From the NCBI GenBank assembly GCA_008180335.1, contig VTEF01000001.1, forward strand, positions 62,001 through 126,000: a stretch of 64,000 bases of DNA. The letters run 5' to 3'. A model generated the notes under the pieces. It saw only the letters and a list, made by a program, of their open reading frames with translations, did not search any database and was not told the DNA's origin. Source of the DNA: Priestia megaterium (GTDB lineage: Bacteria > Bacillota > Bacilli > Bacillales > Bacillaceae_H). Shown here piece by piece: positions 9,662 through 20,453 of the stretch. Within the stretch, counting starts at the first letter, position 1; each line of letters opens with the position of its first letter. Both the position numbers and the translations under genes were made by a program.

Positions 9662-10735
9662 ATGAATCAAGAAACGTTGTCTTTATTTAAGACATTAACG
9701 GAGCTACCTGGTGCTCCGGGACAAGAGCATCAAGTTCGTTCATTTATGCGCGCACAAATTGAACCGCTAGTAGATGAAGTTATTCAAGACGGGCTAGGCA
9801 GTTTATTTGGAGTCAAATACAGCGATAACCGAGGTCCTAAGGTAATGGTCGCTGGTCATATGGATGAAGTAGGGTTTATGGTAACTTCTGTAACTGAAAA
9901 AGGCATGCTCCGCTTTCAGCCATTAGGCGGTTGGTGGAGTCAAGTGCTGTTAGCGCAGCGAGTAGAAGTAATTACAAGAAAAGGGGCAATTACAGGTGTT
10001 ATTGCGTCTATTCCTCCTCACTTGTTAGAAGAGACACAGCGCAATAAACCGATGGCCATCAAAAATATGATGATCGACGTTGGCGCAGATACAAAACAAG
10101 AAGTGGCTGAAATGGGGATTCGACCTGGTGATCAAATTGTACCTATCTGTCCATTTACACCTATGGCAAATGAAAAGAAAGTGCTAGCAAAAGCTTGGGA
10201 TAATCGCTACGGGTGCGGATTAGCAATTGAATTGTTAAAAGAGGTTCAAAAGGACACATTGCCAAATATTCTTTATGCAGGTGCGACTGTACAAGAAGAG
10301 GTGGGTTTAAGAGGAGCTCAATCGGCAGCAAACATGATTGAGCCCGACCTTTTTTATGCGCTTGATGCGAGTCCTGCCAATGATATGTCTGGAGATAAAA
10401 CGGCATTTGGGCAGCTTGGAAAAGGTGTCTTACTTCGGATCTTAGATCGTACGATGGTTACGCATAAAGGAATGCGAGAATTTATTTTAGATACAGCTGA
10501 AACACATAATATTCCATATCAGTATTTTGTCTCACCTGGTGGAACAGATGCTGGACGTGTACATACCTCAAATCGTGGAGTTCCTTCAGCCGTCATTGGG
10601 ATTTGTTCAAGATATATTCATACCTCTGCATCAATGATTCATATTGATGACTATGCTGCAGCTAAAGAATTACTTGTAAAGCTAGTGCGTTCAACGGATC
10701 AAACAACGTTAGAAACGATAAAAAACCAATCGTAA
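9662..10735 (+). CDS. ytoP: M42 family aminopeptidase YtoP (glutamyl/deblocking type)
   Basis: 357 residues, usual length for the M42 family. The metal ligands are visible: [10 protein letters not shown] (His and Asp, residues about 62-71), AWDNRYGCG (bridging Asp, about 178-186), [10 protein letters not shown] with the catalytic Glu and a ligand Glu (about 212-221), YALDAS and the final [13 protein letters not shown] His. These cobalt/zinc enzymes remove N-terminal residues from peptides in the cytoplasm. The start ATG follows AGAAGGAGAG. Confidence 0.95.
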   Translation: MNQETLSLFKTLTELPGAPGQEHQVRSFMRAQIEPLVDEVIQDGLGSLFGVKYSDNRGPKVMVAGHMDEVGFMVTSVTEKGMLRFQPLGGWWSQVLLAQRVEVITRKGAITGVIASIPPHLLEETQRNKPMAIKNMMIDVGADTKQEVAEMGIRPGDQIVPICPFTPMANEKKVLAKAWDNRYGCGLAIELLKEVQKDTLPNILYAGATVQEEVGLRGAQSAANMIEPDLFYALDASPANDMSGDKTAFGQLGKGVLLRILDRTMVTHKGMREFILDTAETHNIPYQYFVSPGGTDAGRVHTSNRGVPSAVIGICSRYIHTSASMIHIDDYAAAKELLVKLVRSTDQTTLETIKNQS

Positions 10736-10745
10736 TGTACGTATG

Positions 10746-10777
10746 AAAACAGTCGCTTTTGATAAAGCGATTGTTTT
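10746..10777 (+). terminator. Terminator after ytoP
   Basis: AAAACAGTCGCTTT pairs with AAAGCGATTGTTTT (one G-T) around a 4-base loop, followed by ATTTTA. Confidence 0.8.
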
Positions 10778-10819
10778 ATTTTAATAAAAATGAGAATCGT
10801 CTAGAGAGGAGTTATCGAA

Positions 10820-11338
10820 ATGAAAGTTGCTATTGGAACGGTAAATCCAGTAAAGGTAAATGCAGTAAAGTCAGTGTTTGGAGAAGATGCATCATATGTG
10901 TCAATGGAAGTAGAATCTGGTGTGGCAGCACAGCCATTCTCAGATGAAGAAACGATACAGGGTGCTATTAATCGAGCTATGGCTGCTCTACAGCAAAATG
11001 CTCAGATAGGTATTGGTTTAGAAGGAGGTGTAGTTGAAACGACTCATGGTTTATTTCTCTGTAATTGGGGTGCACTCGTTACACGGCAAAGAGATCAGCC
11101 AATCATTGCAGGAGGAGCTAGGGTTTTACTCCCTGATGAGATTGCTAAGATGTTGCGAGTAGAAAAGATTGAATTGGCTGAAGCAATGGAGCGCTTTACG
11201 AAGCAACTAGATGTTCGGAAAAAAGAAGGAGCGATTGGCGTTTTTACAAATGGTATGATTAACCGCACAGCTATGTTTGAGCATGTTGTTCGTATGTTGT
11301 ACGGTCAATATCTTTTTCATCAAAAACTTATTCATTAA
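10820..11338 (+). CDS. DUF84 non-canonical purine NTP phosphatase (inosine/xanthosine triphosphatase)
   Basis: 172 residues. The N-terminal nucleotide-binding strand-loop VAIGTVNPVKVNAV (residues about 3-16) and GIGLEGGVVE (about 69-78) are the hallmarks of the YjjX/DUF84 family. These enzymes hydrolyse ITP/XTP to keep deaminated purines out of DNA and RNA. The ATG has AGAGGAG at a good distance. It sits alone after the ytoP terminator. Confidence 0.88.
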   Translation: MKVAIGTVNPVKVNAVKSVFGEDASYVSMEVESGVAAQPFSDEETIQGAINRAMAALQQNAQIGIGLEGGVVETTHGLFLCNWGALVTRQRDQPIIAGGARVLLPDEIAKMLRVEKIELAEAMERFTKQLDVRKKEGAIGVFTNGMINRTAMFEHVVRMLYGQYLFHQKLIH

Positions 11339-11581
11339 TGTGTGAATGAAGGAGGATACTAAAAAGAAAATTGCGTCGATGTAAGTATCTTACTTGCACC
11401 ATTTGCTACACTATGGTTTCATATGAGTAATAATGTTACATATACATGAGGATTGATGAACCTGCTAGTTTTTCTATCGCCTCCGTGTATGTCTAATAAA
11501 AGCAGAAACACTTAACAAAGCGCTTTGTCTGTCAGTATACGTAATGAAACACCAGAAAAGCTAATATTGGAGGAAATGAAT

Positions 11582-11899
11582 ATGAAAAAGATGGAAACAA
11601 TAGAGCAATACAATGAGGTAGTGAAGACTGGAAAACATATCATGATGTTTTCGGCAGATTGGTGCCCGGACTGCCGTGTGATTGAGCCAATTTTGCCAGA
11701 AATTGAGCAAACACATAATGAATACACATTCCACTATGTTGATCGTGACCAATTCATTGATTTATGCATAGAATTGGATATCTTTGGGATTCCGAGTTTT
11801 ATTGCTTATAGCAACGGCAAGGAGATCGGCCGATTTGTCAGTAAAGATCGTAAGACAAAAGAGGAAATTGATCAATTTATCTCTGAATTAAAAGGATAA
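11582..11899 (+). CDS. ytpP: Thioredoxin-like protein YtpP
   Basis: 105 residues with a single thioredoxin fold. The redox motif is ADWCPDCR (residues about 25-32) and the conserved cis-proline is in FGIPSF. An in-frame extension upstream is open, but TTGGAGGA at 11567 is spaced properly for this ATG; another ATG six bases earlier is too close. It lies ahead of ytpQ/ytpR as in B. subtilis. It probably acts as a disulfide reductase of unknown partner. Confidence 0.92.
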   Translation: MKKMETIEQYNEVVKTGKHIMMFSADWCPDCRVIEPILPEIEQTHNEYTFHYVDRDQFIDLCIELDIFGIPSFIAYSNGKEIGRFVSKDRKTKEEIDQFISELKG

Positions 11900-12054
11900 T
11901 ATAAGCGCGGTTTATAAGCCTCTCCCATGTTTGTAATATGAGGGAGGCTTAAGCTTGTACTGTTCGTGCGCTAACAGAGAGCAAAGCATGTACTTTCATT
12001 AGATAAGGTGTATAAGTAACTTTTCTCTGTTGAAAATATGTGAAGGAGGTAGAA

Positions 12055-12870
12055 ATGACAGTGAAAATGACGAGTCAAAAAATGAAGAGCTTACTGCAAG
12101 AGCGATTAAGCGATGAAAACTGGACTTTTTCTTTTGATCGAGAGAAAGACACATTACGGGTAGAACACCCAGAAACAAACAAAGGGCTTACAGTTTCATT
12201 GGCGGGTTTAATTGCCAAATGGGAAGAAAAAAAAGAAGCAGCAATAGATGAAATGGTATATTATATAAGAGAAGCTGTGCGTGTGATGAATGATAAGCAA
12301 CAATTATCAGGAAAAGAAATGCGGATTTATCCAGTCATTCGATCCACATCTTTTCCCGTACAAACGAATGAGGAAATTTCACTTGTGTACGATGAACATA
12401 CGGCAGAAACACGGATTTATTATGCTCTTGATTTAGGAAATACATATCGATTAGTGGATGAAAAGCTTCTTCAAAAGGAACAATTAGATGCGGCTGCTGT
12501 ACGGGAAATGGCAAAATTTAATGTTCGTTCCTTACCCATCACATATAAAAAAGATACGGTTGCAGGAAATGATTTCTATTTTGTTAATTGTAATGACGGC
12601 TATGATGCAAGTCGAATCTTAAATGAGTCTTTTTTACAAGACTTTGCTGGTAAGATAACGGGTACAATGACAATTGCAGTTCCTCATCAAGATGTCCTAA
12701 TTATAGCGGATATTAAAAATGAGACAGGATATGATATTCTTGCCCAAATGACAATGAGCTTTTTTACAAGTGGGCGTGTACCAATTACAGCTCTTTCTTT
12801 TTTATATGAAGATGGTCAATTGGAACCCATTTTTATTCTAGGAAAAAATCGTAATAAAGGACGGGAATGA
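12055..12870 (+). CDS. ytpQ: DUF1444 family protein YtpQ
   Basis: About 271 residues, soluble, with the DUF1444 pattern of a long alpha/beta protein ([40 protein letters not shown]). Function is unknown for the family. Starts at 12055, 12061 (GTG) and 12067 are all in frame; AAGGAGGT sits 4-12 bases ahead of them, so the exact start is open. The stop is two bases before the ATG of ytpR, which implies translational coupling. Confidence 0.85.
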   Translation: MTVKMTSQKMKSLLQERLSDENWTFSFDREKDTLRVEHPETNKGLTVSLAGLIAKWEEKKEAAIDEMVYYIREAVRVMNDKQQLSGKEMRIYPVIRSTSFPVQTNEEISLVYDEHTAETRIYYALDLGNTYRLVDEKLLQKEQLDAAAVREMAKFNVRSLPITYKKDTVAGNDFYFVNCNDGYDASRILNESFLQDFAGKITGTMTIAVPHQDVLIIADIKNETGYDILAQMTMSFFTSGRVPITALSFLYEDGQLEPIFILGKNRNKGRE

Positions 12871-12871
12871 T

Positions 12872-13477
12872 ATGAATCTTTTTTATAACAAACAGGGAAT
12901 TGGTGACACGTTACTTGTAGTACTACAAGACATAGAACTAGGAAACAGAACATTTGAAACGAAAAAGAATGTGACGCGTATTTTTGATGAAAAATCAAAT
13001 GTGACAGCAGGATATAATATTTTCAATGCTTCGACTTTGCTTGCTGTAGAAGGAAACGGACCTATTAAATTAACAGAAGAGCTCATTTCTGAAGTGAATC
13101 GAGTTCTGTCAGACAACGGTTTTACAGAAACGATTGAAGTTGATTTATCTCCGAAGTTTGTGGTTGGATACGTTCAAGAAAAAGAAAAACATCCAAATGC
13201 TGACAAATTAAACATTTGTAAAGTAGATGTAGGTACAGAAACTTTGCAAATTGTTTGTGGTGCACCAAATGTGGAAGCGGGACAAAAGGTTGTCGTTGCA
13301 AAAGTAGGAGCGGTTATGCCGAGTGGTCTTGTTATTAAAGACGCAGAATTACGTGGTGTCGCTTCTTCGGGCATGATTTGTTCTGCTAAGGAATTAGCTT
13401 TACCAAATGCACCTCAAGAAAAAGGAATTTTAGTGCTTGAAGAGAATGCGAAAATAGGAGAACCATTTACTTCATAA
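12872..13477 (+). CDS. ytpR: tRNA-binding (EMAP/Trbp111-like OB) domain protein YtpR
   Basis: 201 residues. The C-terminal half (residues about 90-195: [17 protein letters not shown]..., [31 protein letters not shown]) is the OB fold found at the N-terminus of PheT and in EMAP/Trbp111 proteins, which bind tRNA. The N-terminal half is a lineage-specific domain. It is encoded directly after ytpQ. Its cellular role is unproven. A terminator follows about 110 bases downstream. Confidence 0.92.
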   Translation: MNLFYNKQGIGDTLLVVLQDIELGNRTFETKKNVTRIFDEKSNVTAGYNIFNASTLLAVEGNGPIKLTEELISEVNRVLSDNGFTETIEVDLSPKFVVGYVQEKEKHPNADKLNICKVDVGTETLQIVCGAPNVEAGQKVVVAKVGAVMPSGLVIKDAELRGVASSGMICSAKELALPNAPQEKGILVLEENAKIGEPFTS

Positions 13478-13587
13478 GCGGGAAGGTCTTTCTAGTACAA
13501 AAGAATGATTTTGCTTTACACCTATATTTCAAACGGTTACAGTTTTTCAAAAGCAATTGTCAATCATTTGTAAGGTTTGATAAAATT

Positions 13588-13617
13588 AAAAGCCACTAGG
13601 GTTACTAGTGGCTTTTT
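13588..13617 (+). terminator. Terminator of the ytpQ-ytpR operon
   Basis: A perfect 12-bp stem AAAAGCCACTAG with CTAGTGGCTTTT, 5-base loop, T-run. The rest of the 13478-13859 gap is AT-rich and shows nothing else I can name. Confidence 0.9.
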
Positions 13618-13859
13618 CATGTTCTTTTCACTAATAGAACATAATTAAGCGTTTCTTTTTCTTACAATGGGTATCTAGTTAATAGATTCTATAGTAAGAG
13701 TTTATCAATGCATGGTAAAATAAATTGAAGTGTACTAAATAGGAATATTTTACAAGTTGTAAACTGTTTGTGTAAGATGCAGACAAAAATAAAAACGTAA
13801 TCTGACGAAAAACAAATAGACGATAACGATATAACTGTTAGATAGAAAGAGTGATAAAG

Positions 13860-16574
13860 ATGGGATTTATTCGAAGGGTAATGGACTATTTATTAGGATA
13901 TGAAATAAAAGAAATAGTCGTAGATGAAAATGGAAGAACAGAAGAGGTTCCACTAACTAAATCTAAAAAGCAAGAGAAATACGACAAAGCGTTGCAAGAG
14001 ACCGTTAATGAAAAAATCACGACTCAGACTCAACCTCAAACATCACCTGTTACACAACCAATGCGCTCACAAAAAGAGATCAGTGATGAAAAACAGGATA
14101 TACACGCTAAAGTGGTCTATCATTATCCGAAAGGGAAGTTTCGGTTTCCGCTTATTGGAGATGAAGAAATGTCGTTTGAAAGACCTAATAGAAGAAGTGA
14201 AAATCGTCGCAAAGCCTCTGCTGATCATCCTGATCCTGTTTCATCTTTTTATAGTGAATCAACGGTTGCAGAACCACTAAATCCTAACAAGCAAACAGCT
14301 GCAGATTCAGGAACGAAAAAGAAAGAAACGATCATGAATCAGCGAAAGAAACCATTTAGGCCAACTGAAATTCCATCACCAGTATATGGCTTTAATAAAC
14401 GGCCTGTTAATCATTCTTTATCAAATGAAGAAGATATTGTCGAATATGAACTTTCTCAATCAGCAATTTCAAAATTCCCCCCAAGCTATGAAGCACAAAA
14501 ACAAGATACAAAAAAAGATGTCTATGTTGAGCCGTTAATAAGACCTGAATTTTCTGATGTTTCATCAGAAAATAGAGAGTTAAGTGAACAAAATGAAATG
14601 AAACATGTTCACAGCCCAGACTTTGCAAAACAGCAGCTGAATGAAGTTATGGAGGATAATAAAGAAGATAAGTTCATACAAGAAGACGAAAGAATCGAGC
14701 ATTCAACAGCGTCGTTATCTGCTGCCATAGACTTGAAAGATAGCGATTCATTGCCTAATGGATTTTCCACTGAACAGGCAGATCGACATAGTCATTCAAT
14801 GGCAGAAGATGAGGTTCAGGAAGAAGTTGTAATAGCAACAGAAGAACAAGGACATGCGCACTCAGACGAGAATATCGACTTTCAAAAAGAGCAAATGCGT
14901 GTCCCGACTGAAGGAGTTGTTCAAAGTAATCCTGAACCAGTATATGCTGAAAAACAACCAAATCCAGAAAAGAAAGAAGAAGCTGCGAAAGGCAAACGAC
15001 TCGTTCCTTTTAATGTGATGATGCTAAAGAAAGATCGTGAAAAAGTAGCTAAGAAAACGGATGTTGCTGTAGAGAAATTATCACCTGTTCAAAATCAGGA
15101 AGAACATAAATTAATAGAGACTAAGGCTGAGCCTGCTTATTTATTTCCTCCTATGAGTTTGTTAAATGTTCCGCCAGCGAAAATAGAAGAAGATAATCAA
15201 TGGGTAGAGGAACAGAGAGATCTATTAGACATGACTTTAACCAACTTTAATGTTCGAGCAAGAGTTGTGAATGTAACTCAAGGGCCTACCGTTACTCGCT
15301 TTGAAGTTCAGCCCGAACCAGGAGTGAAAGTTAATAAAATTACAAATCTAACGGACGATATTAAGTTGAGCTTAGCGGCTAGAGATATACGGATTGAAGC
15401 GCCTATACCAGGAAAGAATACGATAGGCATTGAAGTCCCAAATCGTCAAAGTAAACCAGTGCTTCTTCGGGAAATTTTACGGCACCCATCATTCCAAAAA
15501 GATCAGTCTCCGCTAACGGTAGCACTTGGATTAGATATTTCAGGTTCACCTGTCGTGACAGATTTAAACAAAATGCCTCATGGATTAATTGCAGGAGCAA
15601 CTGGATCGGGGAAAAGTGTATGTATTAACACAATTATTGTGAGCTTATTATATAAGGCAGCTCCCCATGAAGTGAAATTAATGTTAATTGATCCGAAAAT
15701 GGTAGAATTAGCTCCATATAATGGGATTCCTCATTTGGTAAGTCCTGTTATTACAGATGCAAAAGCAGCTACTGCAGCATTGAAATGGGCAGTTGAGGAG
15801 ATGGAGCGGCGCTATGAGCTATTTGCGCATTCTGGTGTACGTGATATTACACGATATAATGAACGCGTGCGAGCGCATAATGAAAAGAGTGGAGAATTAC
15901 CTTATCTTGTTATCATCATTGATGAATTGGCTGACTTAATGATGGTATCACCAGGTGAAGTCGAAGAAGCCATCTGTCGGATTGCCCAAAAAGCAAGAGC
16001 GTGCGGTATTCATTTATTACTTGCTACACAGCGTCCCTCTGTAGATGTTATTACGGGACTAATTAAGGCAAATGTCCCGACCCGCGTCGCTTTTTCTGTT
16101 TCCTCACAGGTCGATTCTCGAACTATTATTGATACTGGTGGAGCAGAGAAGCTTCTTGGTAAGGGAGACATGTTGTTATTAGAAAATGGTTCATCTAAGA
16201 GTGTACGTATACAAGGGAATTTTGTATCTGATGAAGAAATTGACCGTGTTGTTGCACATGTAAAAAAACAGATGAAGCCGACTTATTTATTCGATCAGCA
16301 GGATTTATTAAAAAAACAACAAACGTTTTCTCCTCAAGAAGAAGATGAATTGTTTTACGAAGCATGTGAATTCGTATTAAGCCAAGATGGGGCGTCTACT
16401 TCTAGTCTGCAACGTCGCTTTCGAATTGGGTACAATCGAGCAGCAAGATTAATTGATATGATGGAACAGCAAGGGATCATTTCAGAAGCAAGAGGAAGTA
16501 AACCAAGAGACGTGTTAATTACAGAAGAAGAATTACAAGAAATAGAAAGTCAAACAGCCAGTCACAACCTGTAA
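13860..16574 (+). CDS. sftA: FtsK/SpoIIIE-family DNA translocase SftA
   Basis: About 904 residues. It lacks the N-terminal membrane helices of SpoIIIE, which is the mark of soluble SftA. A long low-complexity linker (residues about 50-430) is rich in Glu, Gln, Lys and Pro. The motor carries Walker A GATGSGKSVC (about 578), Walker B IIIDELADLM (about 685) and RPSVDVITG. The last 70 residues are the DNA-orienting gamma winged helix (RRFRIGYNRAARLIDMMEQQG). It moves chromosome termini out of the closing septum. The ATG at 13860 has GAAAGAG; an in-frame GTG lies nine bases earlier. Confidence 0.95.
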   Translation: MGFIRRVMDYLLGYEIKEIVVDENGRTEEVPLTKSKKQEKYDKALQETVNEKITTQTQPQTSPVTQPMRSQKEISDEKQDIHAKVVYHYPKGKFRFPLIGDEEMSFERPNRRSENRRKASADHPDPVSSFYSESTVAEPLNPNKQTAADSGTKKKETIMNQRKKPFRPTEIPSPVYGFNKRPVNHSLSNEEDIVEYELSQSAISKFPPSYEAQKQDTKKDVYVEPLIRPEFSDVSSENRELSEQNEMKHVHSPDFAKQQLNEVMEDNKEDKFIQEDERIEHSTASLSAAIDLKDSDSLPNGFSTEQADRHSHSMAEDEVQEEVVIATEEQGHAHSDENIDFQKEQMRVPTEGVVQSNPEPVYAEKQPNPEKKEEAAKGKRLVPFNVMMLKKDREKVAKKTDVAVEKLSPVQNQEEHKLIETKAEPAYLFPPMSLLNVPPAKIEEDNQWVEEQRDLLDMTLTNFNVRARVVNVTQGPTVTRFEVQPEPGVKVNKITNLTDDIKLSLAARDIRIEAPIPGKNTIGIEVPNRQSKPVLLREILRHPSFQKDQSPLTVALGLDISGSPVVTDLNKMPHGLIAGATGSGKSVCINTIIVSLLYKAAPHEVKLMLIDPKMVELAPYNGIPHLVSPVITDAKAATAALKWAVEEMERRYELFAHSGVRDITRYNERVRAHNEKSGELPYLVIIIDELADLMMVSPGEVEEAICRIAQKARACGIHLLLATQRPSVDVITGLIKANVPTRVAFSVSSQVDSRTIIDTGGAEKLLGKGDMLLLENGSSKSVRIQGNFVSDEEIDRVVAHVKKQMKPTYLFDQQDLLKKQQTFSPQEEDELFYEACEFVLSQDGASTSSLQRRFRIGYNRAARLIDMMEQQGIISEARGSKPRDVLITEEELQEIESQTASHNL

Positions 16575-16636
16575 AGCAATTGATAAAGTGAAACGTCCAT
16601 CAGTGGGCTTACCGCCCGTTAAGATTGGAATAAAAA

Positions 16637-16688
16637 GAGACCTGGCATGCTAATCATTTCTAAATGATTGAGAGCCAAGGTCTTTTTT
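16637..16688 (+). terminator. Terminator after sftA
   Basis: AGACCTGGC pairs imperfectly with GCCAAGGTCT, topped by an inner AATCATTT/AAATGATT stem and followed by TTTTTTT. Confidence 0.8.
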
Positions 16689-16807
16689 TATAAAAAATTT
16701 AAGAGAAGTTCGTGATAAAAGAATAGATAAACGTTTGTCAGAACACGTGAAATGATTTACTATATGTAAAGATAATAATCTGAAAGTGTAAAAAGGGAGT
16801 TTGTTTA

Positions 16808-16945
16808 ATGAAAAAGCTTGAATGGAAGATGCAAGCGCAAAGTATGGAGATAACATCTGATACTTTAATTCAATTACGTAAGGGTGATGTAGTAGAGACA
16901 ATAAGAGAGTCTCATCATGTGCCATCGACAATGAGCGTGAACTAA
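16808..16945 (+). CDS. Small protein of 45 residues, unknown
   Basis: The ORF starts at ATG with AAAGGGAG upstream and stops one base before the ATG of the next gene, so the pair looks co-translated. The product is basic and hydrophilic (MKKLEWKMQAQSMEITSDTL...). There is no recognised family. Evidence is the ribosome binding site, spacing and codon use. Confidence 0.55.
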   Translation: MKKLEWKMQAQSMEITSDTLIQLRKGDVVETIRESHHVPSTMSVN

Positions 16946-16946
16946 C

Positions 16947-17591
16947 ATGACAACAAACAACCAAGATATTATTAACTTTAAAGAAATTCGTGTACAAAAA
17001 CAACTTCAATCAGATCATGCTATTCAACGTTTTTATGACGAATATTTATTTTTTGTAAATCGCTATACAAATATTAGAGAAAAAGTTCGTGCCTCTCATT
17101 TGTTTCGTGAAAGAATGGGAGTTTCACATGATGCAGAATTATCGGCTCAAATGGAAGATTTATTTTTACAGTGGTTTGCGTTTGATTATGTAACGATTCA
17201 AGGCCAAACATTGTTTCAACAGTTTTTACGTGAACAGGTGTCTAAGCAGCATGCCTCTTTTTTAATCCAAGGAGCCCTTTTTTTAACGAGTGTATTAGAG
17301 CCTATTGTTGTGTCAAAAGTACCTAATTCCTTTTTCTTAAAAGGACAGATTCCATTGACAAACAAGCAGGCTATCATTAAAGATGTAAGAGGAAGATTTA
17401 TTGATATTCAGTTAGGACAAGCAGTTTGGTGTCGAAAAATTAAATCAATCGGTTATGACGTGTTAATTGGTTCTTTCTTTGTGCAAGATGCAAAGATCAT
17501 TGAACAGCTGCATCATTCATTCGATAAAAAATCAAAGATGACTTGGCGGGCATTTTTAAAAAATTATGCCATTGACTATTGCCTGAGATAA
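16947..17591 (+). CDS. Hypothetical protein of 214 residues
   Basis: Soluble, aromatic-rich helical protein (IQRFYDEYLFFVNRYTNIREKV, VTIQGQTLFQQFLREQ) with a slightly hydrophobic middle (FLIQGALFLTSVLEPIVVSKV, residues about 106-127). I recognise no domain. It follows the 45-residue ORF by one base and precedes murC by about 200 bases without an obvious terminator. Confidence 0.7.
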   Translation: MTTNNQDIINFKEIRVQKQLQSDHAIQRFYDEYLFFVNRYTNIREKVRASHLFRERMGVSHDAELSAQMEDLFLQWFAFDYVTIQGQTLFQQFLREQVSKQHASFLIQGALFLTSVLEPIVVSKVPNSFFLKGQIPLTNKQAIIKDVRGRFIDIQLGQAVWCRKIKSIGYDVLIGSFFVQDAKIIEQLHHSFDKKSKMTWRAFLKNYAIDYCLR

Positions 17592-17793
17592 ATGCATTTA
17601 GTATTAATTTGAAAGATGCTTAGCTAAAAATGAAGAAATATGCGGTCATGGTGTTATGTTACAAGAAGTGATATAATGTAGAACTGTTATCAGAACGAAC
17701 AAACAAATTACATGATACGCATGTTTGTAAGAGCAATTCTAGATAACCGTCATATACTGTCTTACAGATAGACGAATGTTGGAGGTTCTTTAT

Positions 17794-19092
17794 ATGACAG
17801 TTTACCATTTTGTAGGTATTAAAGGAACAGGGATGAGCGCATTAGCGCAAATCTTAAATGATACGGGCTTTCAAGTTCAAGGTTCGGATATTGAAAAAGA
17901 AATTTTTACGCAAAAAGCGTTAGAACAACAAGGAATTCCTGTTTTACCATTTAATAAAGAAAATATTAAGCAAGGGATGACAGTAATTGCGGGCAATGCA
18001 TTTCCGGATACTCATGAAGAAATTGCTGAAGCACTTTCACAAGAGATACCAGTTGTTCGCTATCACCGTTTCTTAGGTGAATACATGACACAGTTCACAA
18101 GTATAGCTGTTACTGGAGCGCATGGTAAAACATCTACAACAGGTATGTTGGCCCATGTAATTCAAGGAGCAGAGCCTACCTCTTATTTAATTGGAGACGG
18201 TACAGGAAAAGGTGTAAAAGATAGCAAGTATTTTGCATTTGAAGCATGTGAATATCGTCGTCATTTCTTGTCATACACGCCTGATTATGCCATTATGACA
18301 AACATTGATTTTGATCATCCAGATTACTTTGCAAATATTGATGATGTATTCAGTGCATTTCAAGAAATGGCCTTACAAGTCAAAAAAGGAATTATTGCCT
18401 GTGGTGACGATGAGCATCTACAACAAATTCAAGCAAAAGTACCTGTCCTTTACTATGGTTTAGGAGAAGAAAATGATTTTCAGGCACGCAACATCGTAAA
18501 AAGCACAACAGGTACAACATTTGATGTATTTGTTCGTAATACATTCTTTGCATCGTTTGAAATTCCAGGGTATGGAGATCATAATATTCTAAATGCATTA
18601 GCTGTTATTGCACTTTGCCATTATGAAGAGATTGACGTAGCTGTATTGCAGGAGCGTTTTAAAACGTATCAGGGTGTGAAGCGTCGTTTTAGTGAAAAAA
18701 GTGTAGGCAAGCAAGTTTTAATTGATGACTATGCCCATCACCCTACAGAAATCAATGCGACAATTTCAGCTGCACGTCAAAAGTACCCAAACCGTGAAGT
18801 AGTAGCTGTATTCCAGCCGCATACATTTACACGAACACAAACATTTTTAGAAGACTTTGCGACAAGTTTGCAGCATGCTGATAAAGTGTACTTATGTGAT
18901 ATCTTTGGTTCTGCCCGTGAACATCAAGGGAAATTATCCATTGAGGATTTACGCAGTAAAATTAATGGTGCAGAATTAATCAATGAAGCAACAATTGAAA
19001 CGTTAAAAGACCATAATGAAGCAGTTCTTGTCTTTATGGGTGCTGGCGACATTCAAAAATTTGAAGAATTATATCAACAGACCGTATCATAA
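17794..19092 (+). CDS. murC: UDP-N-acetylmuramate--L-alanine ligase MurC
   Basis: 432 residues. The N-terminal UDP-binding Rossmann loop is [14 protein letters not shown] (residues about 7-20). The ATP P-loop is [12 protein letters not shown] (about 107-118). The Mur ligase pattern [10 protein letters not shown] and DYAHHPTEI follow. It adds the first alanine to UDP-MurNAc in peptidoglycan synthesis. TTGGAGG lies ten bases ahead of this ATG; a TTG within that site is in frame but is not the start. It ends in its own strong terminator. Confidence 0.97.
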   Translation: MTVYHFVGIKGTGMSALAQILNDTGFQVQGSDIEKEIFTQKALEQQGIPVLPFNKENIKQGMTVIAGNAFPDTHEEIAEALSQEIPVVRYHRFLGEYMTQFTSIAVTGAHGKTSTTGMLAHVIQGAEPTSYLIGDGTGKGVKDSKYFAFEACEYRRHFLSYTPDYAIMTNIDFDHPDYFANIDDVFSAFQEMALQVKKGIIACGDDEHLQQIQAKVPVLYYGLGEENDFQARNIVKSTTGTTFDVFVRNTFFASFEIPGYGDHNILNALAVIALCHYEEIDVAVLQERFKTYQGVKRRFSEKSVGKQVLIDDYAHHPTEINATISAARQKYPNREVVAVFQPHTFTRTQTFLEDFATSLQHADKVYLCDIFGSAREHQGKLSIEDLRSKINGAELINEATIETLKDHNEAVLVFMGAGDIQKFEELYQQTVS

Positions 19093-19094
19093 TA

Positions 19095-19123
19095 AAAAAG
19101 AGCGCTTGAAGCGCTCTTTTTTA
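19095..19123. terminator. Terminator shared by murC and ampS
   Basis: A self-complementary AAAAAGAGCGC...GCGCTCTTTTTT hairpin with A and T flanks lies between two convergent genes; the ampS stop codon is in its last bases. Confidence 0.9.
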
Positions 19124-20236
19124 TTTTAGGTTTTCCGGATTTAACGGTTTAAGTTCATCAATGACAAATAATCCGTCTTTACGAATTAATACATCATCAA
19201 AATAAATTTCGCCTCCACCGTATTCCGGACGCTGAATCATCACCATATCCCAATGGATATTTGATTTATTCCCATTATAGGCATCCTCATAGCATTCACC
19301 TGGTGTAAAGTGAAAGCTTCCATCGATTTTTTCATCAAATAAAATATCTTGCATTGGATGTTGAATATAAGGGTTAACACCGATAGCAAATTCTCCAATG
19401 AAGCGAGCTCCCTCATCTGTGTTGAAAATTTCGTTAATCCGTTCTGTATCATTTGCTTGTGCATCGATAATCTTGCCATCTTTAAAAGTTAATTTTACAT
19501 TTTCAAATGTAAAACCTTGATATGGAGAAGGTGTATTATATGAAATTGTCCCGTTTACAGAGTCACGAACAGGTGCTGTATACACTTCACCATCTGGAAT
19601 GTTCGCTTCACCTGCGCATTTTACGGCTGGAATGTCTTTAATGGAAAACGTAAGGTCTGTTCCTACGCCTGTTAAGCGAACTTTATCTGTACGGTTCATT
19701 AAATCAACAAGCGCATTCATTGCTTCACTCATTTTTCCATAGTCTAAATTGCAGACGTCAAAGTAAAAGTCTTCAAAAGCTTCTGTACTCATTTTTGCGA
19801 GCTGGGCCATTGAAGCGTTTGGATAACGAAGAACAACCCATTTTGTTTTTGGAACACGAATGTCTCTATGTACTTTTTTACCAATCGTATTTCCATGAAT
19901 CTTCATCTTAGCAGCAGGCACATCTGATTGTTCAAAGATGTTCGAACCTGAACGCAATCCAATGTAAGCATCCATTTCCTTCATCACATTCGCTTCAAAA
20001 TCAGCCATCATTGCGTATTGCTCTTCCTGTGCACCATTTAAAAGAGCGCGATCAACAGCGTGATCTTTTAATGTCACAAATGGAAAACCTCCAGCAGTAT
20101 ATGCTTCTTTTACTAATGCTGTCACCAATTCGCGTTGTAACCCAAAGTTTTCAATTAATACCTTTTCTCCTTTTTGTAGTCGGATTGAATAATTAATTAA
20201 ATTGTAAGCTAATGTAGTAATTCTAGGGTCTTTCAT
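19121..20236 (-). CDS. ampS: M29 family aminopeptidase (AmpS/PepS)
   Basis: 371 residues, the size of the thermophilic aminopeptidase T family. It starts MKDPRITTLAYNLINYS and contains the FPDGEVYTAP-like zinc segment (GEANIPDGEVYTAPVRDSVNG as two adjacent pieces, residues about 217-237) and IHWDMVMIQRPEYGGGEIYFD near the C-terminus. These are cytoplasmic metallo-aminopeptidases. AGGAGGAAC precedes the ATG. It is convergent with murC. Confidence 0.93.
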   Translation of the reverse strand: MKDPRITTLAYNLINYSIRLQKGEKVLIENFGLQRELVTALVKEAYTAGGFPFVTLKDHAVDRALLNGAQEEQYAMMADFEANVMKEMDAYIGLRSGSNIFEQSDVPAAKMKIHGNTIGKKVHRDIRVPKTKWVVLRYPNASMAQLAKMSTEAFEDFYFDVCNLDYGKMSEAMNALVDLMNRTDKVRLTGVGTDLTFSIKDIPAVKCAGEANIPDGEVYTAPVRDSVNGTISYNTPSPYQGFTFENVKLTFKDGKIIDAQANDTERINEIFNTDEGARFIGEFAIGVNPYIQHPMQDILFDEKIDGSFHFTPGECYEDAYNGNKSNIHWDMVMIQRPEYGGGEIYFDDVLIRKDGLFVIDELKPLNPENLK

Positions 20237-20453
20237 GTTTGTTCCTCCTTTTAGATAGGTGATCCAAACCTATTCTTTCTTATTGTACCCGATTCTGAAT
20301 TTTTTGTTTATATTAGAAAGAAAAATAGAGCGAATTGATGAAGAGGCAGGTTATAGTTTCATAAATATCAGGTAATAAATAATAAAAGTTTAATGAAAGC
20401 GACTAGATAGTGTATGATAGAGAAGTGTAAATCACTACTGATTATTGTTTAGT

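Noticed and set aside
11339-11566. Small gene between the DUF84 gene and ytpP
   Set aside because: AAGGAGG is present at 11349, but no start with a sustained frame follows; at most a remnant.
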